The notes under the pieces are model-generated. The model was not told where the DNA came from. It made no database searches and worked only from the letters and a program-made list of their open reading frames with translations. 64,000 bases of DNA, taken from positions 1,433,501 to 1,497,500 of the forward strand of contig NC_091970.1 in assembly GCF_036711975.1 (NCBI RefSeq), in the 5' to 3' direction. The translations under genes and the position numbers were made by a program. The stretch's first letter is position 1; every line of letters begins with the position of its first letter. Of the stretch, positions 12,164 to 24,400 are shown piece by piece. The stretch comes from Onthophagus taurus (Eukaryota; Arthropoda; Insecta; Coleoptera; Scarabaeidae).

Positions 12164-12793
12164 ATGCCCAAACCAGGTAACCCAAATTTTTCTTTGTTTA
12201 CTCGCCATAACCTCCACGCTAATTTCAACGCACTTTCTTTATAACCAGGAAAACACATCAACCACAAGGGTAGAAACCGTCGATTTACCAACCCGGAAGA
12301 GTTAGAGGAAGAACGTCGGAAGGAAGAGGAGGCAAAAAGGTGGAGACAAAAACGAGGTGAAGTGAGTTCAGAAGAAGAGGAGGAGGAGGATGATGAGGCT
12401 TCAGGAGGTTCAGATAGTGAAGACGAATCAAGCGATGACGAAGAGGGAAAGAAAGCGAAGGGTGTTTCAAATTTAATAGAAATAGAAAATCCAAATCGTG
12501 TACAAAAGAAGAATAAAAAACTTACCACGTTAACAGTGGACGTACCCCCAGAAAAACCACAATTATCCAGGAGGGAACGCGAAGAAATTGAGAAACAAAG
12601 GGCTCAAGCACATTACCAAAAGCTTCACGCCGAAGGTAAAACAGATCAAGCTAGGGCGGATTTAGCAAGACTTGCAATAATTAAGCAACAACGTGAGGAG
12701 GCGCAAAAAAGGAGGGAAGCTGATAAGAAAGCCAAGGAGGATGCTGTTAAAGCTAAAACGGCGCAAACTCAAAAAGCACTTGGCAAAAAATAA
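12164..12793 (+). CDS. PDAP1: PDAP1-type 28-kDa heat- and acid-stable phosphoprotein, two exons, 185 aa
   Basis: Small, very hydrophilic protein of the PDGFA-associated protein 1 family (HASPP28). Exon 1 is only 13 bases (12164-12176, ending ATGCCCAAACCAG before GTAACC); exon 2 is 12249-12793. The joined protein starts [20 protein letters not shown] and has a Glu/Asp/Ser-rich acidic stretch at about 45-72. The conserved core follows: [22 protein letters not shown], and [20 protein letters not shown], matching the human protein closely. A charged coiled coil forms the C-terminus. Long frames on the opposite strand within this exon are shadows. AATAAA-type signals occur about 120 bases past the stop. 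The gene is convergent with INTS9. Confidence 0.93.
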
Positions 12794-12924
12794 AAGTGGA
12801 GCCTTTATTTAAAAAAAAGGCTTGGCACAGATTTGTTTTTTTCATTTTTCTTTGTTCGTATTAACTATTTTTAATGAATCTTTCGATTTCTGTAAAGAAA
12901 AATATGATGAAATAAATAATCCTT

Positions 12925-13385
12925 AATTAATTTTTTTCATTTGAGGTTAGAATTTTATTTTTTTTTTACTTTTTAATGCATCACATCAAAATGAGACGCA
13001 ATTAAACTCTCATTACTACATAAAATGTGTGTGGAGTTATCATCAATTTGTTTAAGAACATCTTATTGTTATAAATGAAATAAATAATCATTATTTTTTT
13101 TGATTTGAGGTTAGAATGTTATTTTTTAAAACTTTTTAATACACCCCATCAAAATGAGACGCAATTTAACTCAAACTCCCATTGCTACATAAAATGTACG
13201 TGGAATTATCATCGATCTTCATGTTGTAAGTAAAATAAATAATCCTTAATAAATTTTTTTCATTTGAGGTTAGAATGTTATTTTTAAATACACTGCATCA
13301 AAATGAGACGCAATTAAACTCTCATTGCTACATAAAACGTGCGTGGAGTTACTATTAATCTTCATGTTGTAAATAAAATAAATAA
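12925..13385 (-). pseudogene. Three tandem degenerate copies of the INTS9 3' end
   Basis: Between PDAP1 and INTS9 a unit of about 150 bases occurs three times (about 12925-13075, 13075-13235 and 13235-13385). Each unit carries antisense words such as ctcattgctacataaaa, ggagttatcatcaat and catttgaggttagaatg. The same words form the last 45 codons and 3' flank of INTS9 at 13385-13560. The copies have shifted frames and stops, so they cannot add coding sequence, but each brings the same 3' flank. Confidence 0.8.
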
Positions 13386-13429
13386 TCCTTAATTAATTTT
13401 TTTTTGATTTGAGGTTAGATTTTTATTTT

Positions 13430-16014
13430 TTAAAACTTTTTAATACACTGCATCAGAATTAATCGCAATTTAACTCTTAAACTCTCATTGCTACATAAAA
13501 TGTGTGTTGAATTATCATCAATTTGAATAAGAGCATCTTCATGTTGCAAATGAATCATAACCCCACTTCCGCTTGATTCAACTTTAGCATCGGTGACACC
13601 TTCCTTGGCGAGTTTTTGTAAAAAATCGGTTATATTAACATTTCCAAATTCGTATTTTACGTTACATTGCATTTGGCGCTCGGTGATTTCCTTAAAATAT
13701 ACATAAATAAGAACTAAAATGTTGAAATGGGTTTAAACTAACCTCAACGTTATGAACGTTATCTTTAACATTTAAATTTCCGGTTATTGTTGATAAATTA
13801 ACGCCGGGTTTTACTTCGACCGGTTTAAGATTTTGTGCGATGTTGTTTTCGATGAATAATTGACCTTGTTTTCGTTTTAAGGGTAAATTTATTACTTCGC
13901 CCCATTTATATGGTATTAAGGTCCTATCGGGGCTATTTTCAATCACTAATTCCGTTAAATTTTGCGCTGTTGTTGGAGGTTGCGTGTAACATTCCGGTAC
14001 CACTAAAGTCGTTGGTTTTAAATCTTTAATTAATTTATTCGCTTGGGTAAAATTCAATGATGTATCGATAGCGCAATGAGCCACTTTCATTTGTAAGGGT
14101 TGATAAGGTGCCAATGCTTCGATATAATCAAAATCGGGTTCTAAAAATCAAAATTAAAATTGACCACTATTTGAACAATAAAATTAGTACTCAACAAGAT
14201 CAAATATAGATCAAATATATTTTGCCAAATATTGCAACAACAAAGTAGTAAAGTAGGAAACTGTAATTCAAAAATTTTAGACATTATTTGAAACGTCAAA
14301 ATTTCAAAAAACATCAATTTGATTTAATTTTCTAGGAGTTTTTAGTGTTCTGTCGGCAGTATTTAGTCTTCTACAAGCAATACTAGTATTCTGCAATCAA
14401 TGTGTAGTCTATTAACGTTTCATAAAATTGACATTTAATTTTGACAAATTATTGTGAAGTTAGTTACAGTTGGTAACATTGAATTTCTGTCACATTGACG
14501 TTTAAACTTTATTCAAAAATTTATTTAAAAAAATAAATTTATGGAATCAATTTGCAGACTGAAAAACTGGGAAAAAATTTACCTGTAAAAATAATACAAT
14601 TTCTTGGATTATTCCCCCACATCTCAATAAATTGTACCGCATCCCCAAACCTTAAACTTGGGTGCCCACAAAAAACGATACAAGGTTCCTGAAAATCCGT
14701 GCTAAATCCCTCCGAATAGATATGCTTACAAAACTTTAATCGGCTATTCTTAACCAACATAGCATGTGGAAAAGGCTCATCAGGTAAATACACCTTATTT
14801 TGCTTTACTGATGATAACCATTCAGCTAAAATATTCGAATAAGCCAACGACATATCAGCAACTGGAGAAACAAAAAACATGGGACAATTTGAGACCCCTA
14901 ATTCACTCATTTTAATTGATAAACACTCGAAAAGATCATAAATAACCCCCGTGGGGTAACATGGAATTAAAACATTTCCGCCACCACGCAAAGTTAACCC
15001 AACAACGACGCATAAAACACCCAACATTGAATCTGGGTTGCTAATTGGGGTTTGGGTTAAATCGGTCATGATTAAAACGTCGGCGTTTTTTAACGCGTTA
15101 TGATCCATGGGGCGGGGGTGGGTTGTTAGAGTGCTTGAGCCACTTAAATAAACGATTTTTTCATGGTCAGAAGTTATAACCCAATTGCTTGAACCCAAAC
15201 AATAACCTGATGAAGCTGGGATAACTTTTAATGCACCATAAACATCCTTAAAACAATTAGTTTAGTTTAAATTAGTTAATTTTTTTAATAACTTACAATC
15301 TTCTCATTATACCCCACCATTTGTATCCTAGATAAACTTGCATTTACATTTGCCATATTATAAATTTGTTTCCATGATTTTGGTTTGAATGAATCACTTA
15401 ATGGATATGGGAGTTTATGAAGAAGATTTTTCCATTGTGTGGCAAAATTTGCTTTTGGACATTGTTCTATATAAACCACAACTTCCTCCAATAATAATCT
15501 TTAAATAAATATATAAATAATTAACTTAGATAAAAAAAATAAGATTAAAAATTACCTCCCAATCTGTAAAGTAGGTTCAGTAGCATAAATCCTCCCTTCA
15601 AACCCTGTACCTTCTGTAATAAATGGTAAAGCCATCATACACATATAATTCGAAATTAATATAACATCAACTTGAGAGAAATCAATCAATTTATCTAAAG
15701 GGGGGCAAAATTCTGGTGGGGAATCCACAAATATTCGATCACAATTTTCTTTTAATTCGCCTTCAATATCCGGTTCTGAGGAATCTGCAGGCATCCAATT
15801 AGGTAAATTTTGAAGCCGATTTAACGGCACGAACGATAAAGGTAAAAATCTTAACACAGATTGCATCGAAAGGCCACAATCAAGCATCAAAGTGATTTCT
15901 TTGAACGTTAAAACATGACATGGTTTATTTGGATCGTTACTTAAACAATACTAAAAAAAAATATTAAACGTAGATATTTAATTAATTTAATTTAACATTA
16001 AGTACCAGTTTCAT
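13430..16014 (-). CDS. IntS9: Integrator complex subunit 9, six exons, 642 aa
   Basis: IntS9 is the catalytically dead metallo-beta-lactamase/beta-CASP partner of IntS11 in the Integrator complex, which cleaves snRNA and nascent transcripts in the nucleus. Exons on the minus strand are 16014-16006 (MKL only), 15950-15556, 15498-15297, 15246-14583, 14140-13743 and 13690-13430. They join to 642 codons plus stop (human 658). Recognised segments are [19 protein letters not shown] and [11 protein letters not shown] at the N-terminus, [20 protein letters not shown] in the beta-CASP region, and [15 protein letters not shown]. The C-terminal IntS11-binding domain ends NLGS-type segments with [19 protein letters not shown]. 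The 9-base first coding exon is short but fits the family start. Intron 4 contains a satellite fragment. Confidence 0.95.
14330..14415 (-). repeat. Single fragment of the 288-bp satellite in an INTS9 intron
   Basis: The words ggagtttttagtgttctgtcggcag, tatttagtcttctacaagcaa and agtattctgcaatcaatg are the reverse complement of part of the tandem array at 22.9-26.1 kb. This is one isolated piece of about 85 bases within intron 4 of INTS9. Confidence 0.75.
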
Positions 16015-17200
16015 GATGAATCAAACTTTTAAATTATTACTTTATGTTTTGATGTTTATGTATACATAACCTAATTGTTTTTGAGGTTAGTTTGAAATGT
16101 AGATACCTCAAAAAATCGTTTGTAATATTATTATTATAAATATTATTGTTTTTGGGAAGTTATTGTTAAGAATTAATTGTTATATTATTAAAAATAATAA
16201 TAATTTTTATTTTTATGTAATTGTTATTAAAAGAGAAGTTAGGTATTAATTAAATCTGACTTATTCTCGCAATAGATGGCGCTTTAACTTAATTAGCGAA
16301 GTTGGAGATCAAATTATGTCAAAATTTAAACGATACGACGCCATTGTTGTTTTAAATTGTTTATGATATTTTTGTGGTTATTGTGCTTATTTATTACCTC
16401 GTTTACCTTTCGTTCTTTTTCTAAACTTACATCTATTTTAATCCAACGTTATTTTAAAGATTTAGTGTTAATTAAAAGAAGAAATCGGTAAGTTATAATT
16501 TATATCAATAATAAACAAGATAATAAAAAAAAAATTTCAAGATTTTTAGCGTTTTACTTCAACTACGTTTGAGGGCATATCTAATTTCTTCGAAAGTCTT
16601 TTTTAAGACTCTGTGGTGGTCTAGAGAAAATTTGGGTAAGTAATATTTAAAGGGAAGTTCACACTGAAGAGGTGTTGTTGTCGTCTTCACATTGGCCACA
16701 ATTTGGTGAACGACCTATATATTTCCATTGGTTAAGAGCTGTTGCCAACCTTACCGCAAAAATAATCCTACCTAATACCTTTACGCACAAATTATTCATT
16801 TATCACAACATCTTCTGAAGAAACCTCATAAACACAATAAAAATAAACACATGACCTCAACCCAGGGGAACCTTGCCCTAATGTTTAATACATTTAATAC
16901 ATTTTAATACATACAGATTACAAAACTTAGGTTTAAATAATTATGTAGGTAACCAAATCTAAATAAATTGCCATGAATAAAGTTTTATTGGAATTTGAAA
17001 TCGTGTGGTAGAATCGTGAGAGGCTCTTTTTGTTTTCGATTCAATGATACATCAAGAAGATTGAACTTGGACTATCCAGATTTTTCAGACTGATTGAAAA
17101 TGTGTAGAATACCTTATCCAGAATCTGAATTGCAAGAACAGTTTTATAGCTGCTAGGAATACATTTAGACAACAAACTGAACTGTCAAGCACGTAAAGAA
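16015..17200. other. Intergenic, possible untranslated exons on the plus strand
   Basis: No protein-coding exon was recognised. Two plus-strand segments end in strong donors (GTAAGT at about 16489 and about 16635), and the second follows an AG at about 16540. They could be 5' untranslated exons of an unidentified or noncoding transcript diverging from INTS9. The first follows gcaatagatggcgc, a boundary-type word. The remainder, 16670-17200, looks like decayed repeat. Confidence 0.3.
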
Positions 17201-17204
17201 CATC

Positions 17205-17945
17205 TCCAAAATGGTCACTAATCCGCTCCACCCTAGCCAACATGCTTACCAGAAAGCAAAATCAACAATTACTGCTCTCCATGCTTTGACTAGCACTTTA
17301 GAGGAGGCAATTGCAACCAAAGAGGGACATAGAGGGTGCGTTTGATACCACCTATGAATCCATAGAGAAGGCTCTAAATGTAATAGATATATATCCGTCG
17401 ACAATCAAATAGCGTATAGCCATGTTGAAAAGTCGGCAGATCACAGCCAGTCTGGGAGGCGGGTCGCTGACTATAAAGACTCCAAGAGGGTGTCCCCAAG
17501 GGGGAGTGCTATCACCTCTATTATGGTGTCTGGTAGTTGATGACTTGATGAACACCCTAACAGAAAACGGATTCAAATAAGGCAGCTTCAAGTGCCTCAT
17601 CACTGGAAATAGTTTCTTCAGTCAAGTTGATGCAGGGCAACGTCAAAGGACACCTCGAAATCCTCAAGGACCCATGTTTAAATCACCAGAATACAATTTC
17701 AACCAGCCGTATAAGGTCATATTTAGAAGCAGGGATGATTGAGCGAAGGGAGAGCCTCAAGTAAAAAGAGGAGCCGTAGCCTGGTACACCGATGCTTCAA
17801 AGACAGTTAGATCCTGAGTAGGTATGGGCATCAGTGGACCAAACAGCCACATTACACTGCCTCTCAGCTCGGACATAACAAATTTCCAAGCAGAAGTTCT
17901 TGCTATAAACTATCTATCTACGATTGCATTTGCCAATTCTTGGAT
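17205..17945 (+). pseudogene. Decayed non-LTR retrotransposon: reverse transcriptase then RNase H
   Basis: Frames must be switched several times, but the order is clear. HPSQHAYQKAKSTITALHAL and a [20 protein letters not shown] stretch followed by DDL mark the reverse transcriptase (about 17230-17550). About 200 bases on, WYTDASKT with GMGI and FQAEVLAIN mark an RNase H domain (about 17785-17915). This pairing is typical of R1/I-type elements. Stops and frameshifts show it is dead. Confidence 0.75.
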
Positions 17946-18294
17946 ACTCTGTTGGAGTATTACTGCTGCCGAATGTTGTTTCTAATGCAGTGTTCAGATC
18001 CGATTCTTTATGCCTTCTTAATCTTTCTTCAGGAGGAAGATCATCATCATCTTATTCCTTTCTTTTTCGTGCTAATTCTTCAGCTCGCAACCTCTCTTTC
18101 CTGCCATTTTCCTGTATACTTTTCTTCTTGGGTTTTTGTTGGATTGGTGCTGGAACTTCCTCCTTTTTTTCCTCGTCCTCATCTTCCCAATTATCCTTAA
18201 TATCCTCAACTTCACCTTTCCATTTGTTAGAAGCAATGGTAATAGGCATCGTCACCACTTGGGGTTCGAAATTATCGTCGTCTCACGAATCCAT
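17946..18294 (-). pseudogene. eIF3 subunit J pseudogene fragment
   Basis: On the minus strand the translation gives segments of the N-terminal half of eIF3j: NKWKGEVEDIKDNWEDEDEE, a Lys-rich stretch, and LPPEERLRRHKESDLNTALE followed by TTFGSSN. These are the conserved WEGEDEDE-DIKDNWED and ESDLELAKETFG regions of the initiation factor. The candidate start at 18294 is followed at codon 4 by TGA where Trp is expected. The copy is intronless as far as seen, ends abruptly about a third of the way into the family length at a retrotransposon remnant, and is preceded by a T-run at 18347. It is most likely a truncated retrocopy. Confidence 0.7.
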
Positions 18295-18364
18295 ACTGGA
18301 CGACCTCGGATCCTGGAGTCAAATGACTTACTTATAGGTAGCACCTTTTTTTTTTTATTGCTGC

Positions 18365-19130
18365 CGAATTGATGGGATTTGTTCGTTGGGATTTCCCTAC
18401 TCTGCACGACATGGCACTAGTATGACGTCATAGTGTAATTAAGTGTAAGTAAGTGCAAAGTTATGTCAACTAAGCGCAGGTTAGAAAAGTGTGTAAAGCG
18501 TGGTTTATATTTGAAATGGACGAACTCATCGTCCGAATGAAATCATCGCAGAATGTTTTTCTAGTAGCGATTCATCTGACAATCAATTAATATATGTTCT
18601 TATGGAATGGAGTTTGTATTTCTTGAATCACCACTTGGTCAGTTACACTGTTGGTGTAAAGCATCTTTCGGCTTCAGGAACCGAAACGTTCGAAGGTCCT
18701 GCAATTTGTTCATCTTCTATGCATTCTTCTATTGCACAATCTGGTTTTCCCATAATATCAACGATATTATTCCCCATTGTAGAGCTCCCTAAGGTACAAA
18801 TGGGTTGTATATAGTGACGCTTTGCTAAAATATCCTCTAATTCCCTTTCATATGGGCAGGATCTTCTACCTCTTCCAGTTTTCTTTGATGTTAAGAATTT
18901 GTTTTTATAGCCTCTTTCAAGACTCTTCCACTTGTTCTCTATTTGGAGAGGAGATGCAATGTACCCATACCCCTTTATTTTATCTCTTATCAAATTCCAC
19001 ATTTTTTTTAAAGTTTTTATTTTTCGTTCTTCAAATAAAGATTTTTTTTCTTTATAGAGATAGCAGCAATAATTTTGTTTTGGCATCATATCACTGGTAA
19101 TAGCGATATTGAATCGTTTGTTAAGAACTT
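18365..19130. mobile_element. Harbinger-like DNA transposon remnant
   Basis: The left end (TTTGTTCGTTGGGA, then a ctctgcacgacatggcac word and tatgacgtcata) is shared with the end of another remnant at 62.1 kb in opposite orientation. Just inside, a plus-strand frame starts MDELIVR, matching MDEQEIVREIL in the other copy. The interior encodes a Myb/SANT-like protein on the minus strand. A two-gene layout with a Myb-like accessory protein is typical of PIF/Harbinger elements, hence the tentative name. The right end is not defined. Confidence 0.45.
18643..19089 (-). CDS. Myb/SANT-like DNA-binding protein of a transposon, 148 aa, 5'-truncated
   Basis: The open frame carries a trihelix/Myb_DNA-bind_4-type domain at about residues 12-75. 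The features are YKEKKSLFEERKIKTLKKMW, then RDKIKGYGYIASPLQIENKW and KSLERGYKNK, with the spaced aromatic residues of SANT folds. A Lys/Arg-rich patch follows, then an acidic tail. The first conserved Trp of the fold appears to be missing or replaced (NYCCY), and the N-terminus looks damaged, so the protein may be non-functional. It probably bound transposon ends; that is inferred from the family. Confidence 0.5.
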   Translation of the reverse strand: MMPKQNYCCYLYKEKKSLFEERKIKTLKKMWNLIRDKIKGYGYIASPLQIENKWKSLERGYKNKFLTSKKTGRGRRSCPYERELEDILAKRHYIQPICTLGSSTMGNNIVDIMGKPDCAIEECIEDEQIAGPSNVSVPEAERCFTPTV

Positions 19131-19823
19131 CTCCAAATCTTCCTTAATTCCTTAAGTTATCAATTTTCTTTCAACCAACTCCTCCAAGACCTTCATTTTC
19201 TGCACAAGCTTCGCTAAATACAATCTTTATCACTACCTCTTGCTCACTTTTCTTTCTAACGACGTTTATTTCAATTATTTGTTGACTACACATCTTTTCC
19301 TTTTAGATTCATCTACTAACTAACATCAATAAGAAAGATCCCGCCTCCAGTCTAAGCCAGTTTAAGAGACAAAGTGGTGTGTTATTTTCTAGCACCACAG
19401 GAACCAATACAGAGCAGAGATCATAGCAGCTCAACCTTTTAAAGGTTTGTACCAAAACTTAGTTTATCATAGTGTTGGCACTTGCACGCCTAACTTATTC
19501 CTTTCATTTTATTTGGGGTTAAATCCTGATAGAAGTTTTTGCATGACTATCTAACATTGCAAGATATTCACTCACGTCCAGTCTTAATGGTTTCGTTCTG
19601 AAAGCATAAAAACATAAAGGAGAGTTAAAAATAAAAAATGATCATGAAACTATTTTTATTAGAAAACTTATTATAGCTTATTTTTTAAATAAACTTAAAA
19701 CTAAATATAACATACATCTATTTAAACGCATAAACAAACGTATAAAATAAAATCACACAATTTTTAAACTAGGAAAACTCTTTTTTGATTGTTTTAACTA
19801 AACATTTCATGATTAGAATAATT
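19131..19823. other. Intergenic between a transposon remnant and innexin
   Basis: Low-complexity and decayed sequence with no supported frame. The last 200 bases are probably the innexin 3' UTR, with several AATAAA-like words on the minus strand (for example near 19690 and 19745). Confidence 0.4.
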
Positions 19824-20980
19824 TTAAACAGGCATGGTAACCTCTGGGTTATAAGGCAAAGATGATTTATCCATTAAACCTTTAGAGATGCTAATCAATA
19901 AATCTTTATAAATCAAAGGGTTTAAATTTTTGCCCAATTGATACAAAAAGAAATAATCGCCGAATGAAATCTTTTTAGATATAACATTCGCGGTTTTTTT
20001 CGATAAAAATTTAGCGTGAGCCATCAAGAGGTACATCCTAACTTTGGGTGAAACTAAAACGATCATTCTATACATTAATGCATAAAAACTAACAATGGTA
20101 AGCACCAAAAACCACACCCATAATATCAAAAAAAGCTTTTCATTAACAATGTTTAATGGAAGAACACACAAAGCATCTTGCTTTTGTCTACCTCCAGAAG
20201 GACCATAATTATAATAAGTACATTTTGTCACTTTTGGAAACACCCGAGTCATTGGATTTTCTCCATTGTAAAGTGCCAATGCTATGCCATAACTAGTGAA
20301 TTGCCCACTTAAAAACCAATCCATGAAGATAATTTGACAAACGACGTTTATAAAATTTAATAATTCGCAAAAAGCGAATCTTAAAGCATAAAGATTATGC
20401 GAATAATTTCCACTTATCATGTAACTAATCAAGCGTTCTTTCGTTTCTTCACTCCAACAATTTGGGATTAAAGGGCCCCCTAAATCTTTGGCTAGTAAGC
20501 GTAATCGCCCACCTTCCCAAGTTTTCCATAAATATCTTGGAATATAAAACAACAAAGCTTGAAAACAAAAAACAATGCACACCCATTGGTAATATTTTTG
20601 CGTTATTATTTCGTCTGATGAATCTTGAGGGGTCTCACTTAATAATAATCGTGGATCTGGGCCCAAACCACTTAAAATATTCTCTACAACAACAAAAAAT
20701 TAGTACAACAAATTATTATCACCAAAAATAAGTTACCTTTTAATGTTTTTTTCACCGTAAACGTCCCATAAATCCAACAATAAGTCTCAATAACCTCAGA
20801 ACTTTTCGAATGTATCTCACAATTAATCGGATCACCAAAATATTGTTTCGAAGTTAACAAAACGGAAAAAACTATCAACATAATCACCGTAAATTTGTAG
20901 TGTAACTTGAAGATATTGTCATCGGTGTGGATTTGTTCCACCTTTATAAGCGATTTAAACGAATTCAAAAAGTCCATCAT
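19824..20980 (-). CDS. Innexin gap-junction protein (Inx2/Inx7-like), two exons, 367 aa
   Basis: Innexins form gap junctions and hemichannels in the plasma membrane. Exons on the minus strand are 20980-20737 and 20683-19824, joining in frame to 367 aa. The protein has four membrane segments. The first is near 27-45 (KFTVIMLIVFSVLLTSKQY), followed by the extracellular loop Cys pair in GDPINCEIH and ETYCWIYGTFTV. The family signature YYQWV at about 112-116 begins helix 2. RVFPKVTKCTYYNYGPSGGR and DALCVLPLNIVNEKLFLILW are strongly conserved, as is FLLYQLGKNLNPLIYKDLL in the cytosolic tail. Overall it most resembles Inx2, but the short tail ending VTMPV and weaker N-terminus make orthology uncertain. 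Two tandem Mets (20980, 20977) are possible starts. Confidence 0.93.
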
Positions 20981-21486
20981 ATTGAAAATGAGACGATTAA
21001 TACAAAATTAAGGGAAAAACGTGTTTTTGTGTAAAAAAACCAGTTTGTTGTTGACGTTTGAAGTTTTAAGTCATAATGGCTACCAACTTAAAAATTATTT
21101 TAGGAAAACTTAATTATTTAATTATTAAAAATAAATTAATTAATAATTATTATTGATTCGATTAATAAAAATGATTTTAGATCTAAATTCGAAATAAAAA
21201 ATAATTATTATTATAAATATAAAAAATAATTTAATTTTTATTTATTTTTGTGAGGTTGGTAAAAAATGTAAGGTTAAAATTTTTTTATTTATTTATTTTA
21301 TTTAATTATTAAAAGTAAATTAATTAATAATTATTATGAATTCGATTAATAAAAATTATTTAGAAATAAAAAATAATTATTACGATAAATATAAATTAAT
21401 TATTTTTTTTTGAGGTTAATAAAAAATTTAATCAAATTCGAGGTTACAATTACAACAAAAACGTTTTAAAAGGTAAATACATTTAT
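20981..21486. other. Intergenic with a degenerate internal repeat
   Basis: Very AT-rich. A segment around 21110-21270 (aattaataattattattgattcgattaataaaaat) recurs imperfectly around 21305-21430. No gene is seen. It includes the presumed innexin promoter. Confidence 0.4.
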
Positions 21487-24400
21487 TTATTGAAGTTTTT
21501 TTAACAAAATTTGCGCCCCAATATTTTTTTGTTTACCAAGTAAATCAATATAAGAACTTAAAATACTTTTTAATTTATCCTGAACATCTTTGGGGCCCTT
21601 TTCAAGCATTGCAATCAAAGTGAAGCATCCACGATTCAATTTTAACCAAATTTCAAGCTAAAAAGAAATCGATATTACTTATAAATTAAGTTATTTATTT
21701 AATAAATCAAATTTACCATTTCAGGATTAATATGGTCGCATAAAACACGACTAAACAATCCAGATTCAGTTCCAATTATCTTTGAATCATTCAAAATCAT
21801 CGTTTTAATAACCATTTGTAAACCAGAATGTTCAATTCCCAATATTGATTTATCTTCGTCATCATTGATTTTCCATTCGTGATTGGTAATAATTTTTGAA
21901 ATATTTTCTAAAACGGTTTTATTTTGATTTCCTTTTTCGATAATATTGGCAACTATTGAAGCCATTGAAGTATTTTCCAACCATTTTTCGGATTCGTTTT
22001 CGATAGAATCCATAAAATGGGTTACTGAATAATTCCAAATTTCTTCTCGACGAGTTTCCACCGGTTTTTTACACGTGGAATTTTCCCTCCCTTTTTGTAA
22101 CTCATTCATAAACGTTGGGTGAAAATATTTTGAACAACCCGGGTTTATTAACCAAAGTAAAACTTTTCTTCCCCACTCATCTTTAGCCAACTCCAACAAA
22201 TTCTTTAAAATATCGCTTAAAATCGTTTTGTTTAATAAAACTGTGTCATCAACAGCATCTAATAACGCAATAATCGTTGTGTGTCCAGTTTCGTGTCTAC
22301 ACAAATCTAAAATGTGTTCTTTAAGCGATTTCATCGCAACTTTTCGGTCTTTATTCGTCCCGAGCCAAATAATCATCATTACAACTCTCGCTCCGTCTTT
22401 ACTGTTACTTAAAACGACCGAATGTGGAGCTAATTGGGTTAATAATTCACTTCTATCATTTTCTGAACACTCAGAAAGGTATTGCGACAAAACCGTTTGT
22501 ACTAAATTTGAATCTAATAATTTTTTGTTTAGTACTCGTTGCAAATTTGCTTTTGTACAGTCTAAAGCGGCTTTTTTTAAATCGGGTGATTTCTCGTAAA
22601 CGTCTCGTATATGTTTGATGGAGTCATCTTTGGATTTTTTGTAAATGTCTCCGAAAAATTCTTGGATTAAATGATTTTTTTCTCGCGGATGTCCGTATGT
22701 TCTATAAGCAAATTCGAAAACGTGGGCACTCACTGAATGGCTTGCTAATTTTACGGCGTTTCCGTAACAAGCTCGAAGTATATCAGTACGAATTTGAGTG
22801 TTTCCGTATTTTAGTAATGTTTTTATGCAGAATTTACCATAAATTGATTGGATTAATAGTACAGTTGATGGGATTAGTTCCTGTAAAAATAATTTTGCCC
22901 TAGTCATTTTGCTAAAGGTTTTGACAAGGTTTCTGAAGTTATAGATACTATTATTCTATTACTATTCTATTGCCTGTAGAAGACTAACAACTCCTTAAGG
23001 AAGACAAATACTACCTATACAACACAAAAAAATGCTTGCAGAAGATAGACATTGTCTATAGAAGGTTAGTTATTGTTACCAATAGACTATACATTGATTG
23101 CAGAATACTAATACTGCTTCTAGAAGACTAAATACTGCCGACAAAAGACTAAAAACTCCTTGCGGAAGACAAATACTACCTGTACAATACCAAAAAATGC
23201 TTGTAGAAGATAGATATTGTCTATAGAAGGCTAGTTATTGCTACCAATAGATTACATATTGATTGTAAAATACTAATAATACTTGTAGAAGACAAATACT
23301 ACCTATACAATACTAAAAAATGCTAGCAGAAGATAGATATTATTTATAGAAGGTTAGTTATTGCTACCAACAGACTATACATTGATTGCAGAATACTAAT
23401 ACTGCTTCTAGAAGACTAAATATTGCCGACAAAAGACTAAAAACTCCTTGCGGAAGACAAATACTACCTGTACAATACCAAAAAATGCTTGCAGAAGATA
23501 GATATTGTCTATAGAAGGCTAGTTATTGCTACCAATAGACTACATATTGATTGTAAAATACTAATCATACTTGTAGAAGACAAATACTACCTATACAATA
23601 CTAAAAAATGCTCGCAGAAGATAGATATTGTCTATAGAAGGTTAGTTATTGCTACCACTAGACTATACATTGATTGCAGAATACTAATACTGCTTCTAGA
23701 AGACTAAATACTGCCGACAAAAGACTAAAAACTCCTTGCGGAAGACAAATACTACCTGTACAATACCAAAAAATGCTTGCAGAAGATAGATATTGTCTAT
23801 AGAAGGCTAGTTATTGCTACCAATAGACTACATATTGATTGTAAAATACTAATCATACTTGTAGAAGACAAATACTACCTATACAATACTAAAAAATGCT
23901 CGCAGAAGATAGATATTGTCTATAGAAGGTTAGTTATTGCTACCACTAGACTATACATTGATTGCAGAATACTAATACTGCTTCTAGAAGACTAAATACT
24001 GCCGACAAAAGACTAAAAACTCCTTGCGGAAGACAAATACTACCTGTACAAAACCAAAAAATGCTTGCAGAAGATAGATATTGTCTATAGAAGGCTAGTT
24101 ATTGCTACCAATAGACTACATATTGATTGTAAAATACTAATCATACTTGTAGAAGACAAATACTACCTATACAATACTAAAAAATGCTCGCAGAAGATAG
24201 ATATTGTCTATAGAAGGTTAGTTATTGCTACCACTAGACTATACATTGATTGCAGAATACTAATACTGCTTCTAGAAGACTAAATACTGCCGACAAAAGA
24301 CTAAAAACTCCTTGCGGAAGACAAATACTACCTGTACAATACCAAAAAATGCTTGCAGAAGATAGATATTGTCTATAGAAGGCTAGTTATTGCTACCAAT

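Noticed and set aside
12157-12528. Two Ser- and Leu-rich frames on the minus strand
   Set aside because: They are antisense to the PDAP1 coding exon; their composition mirrors its Glu/Asp stretch.
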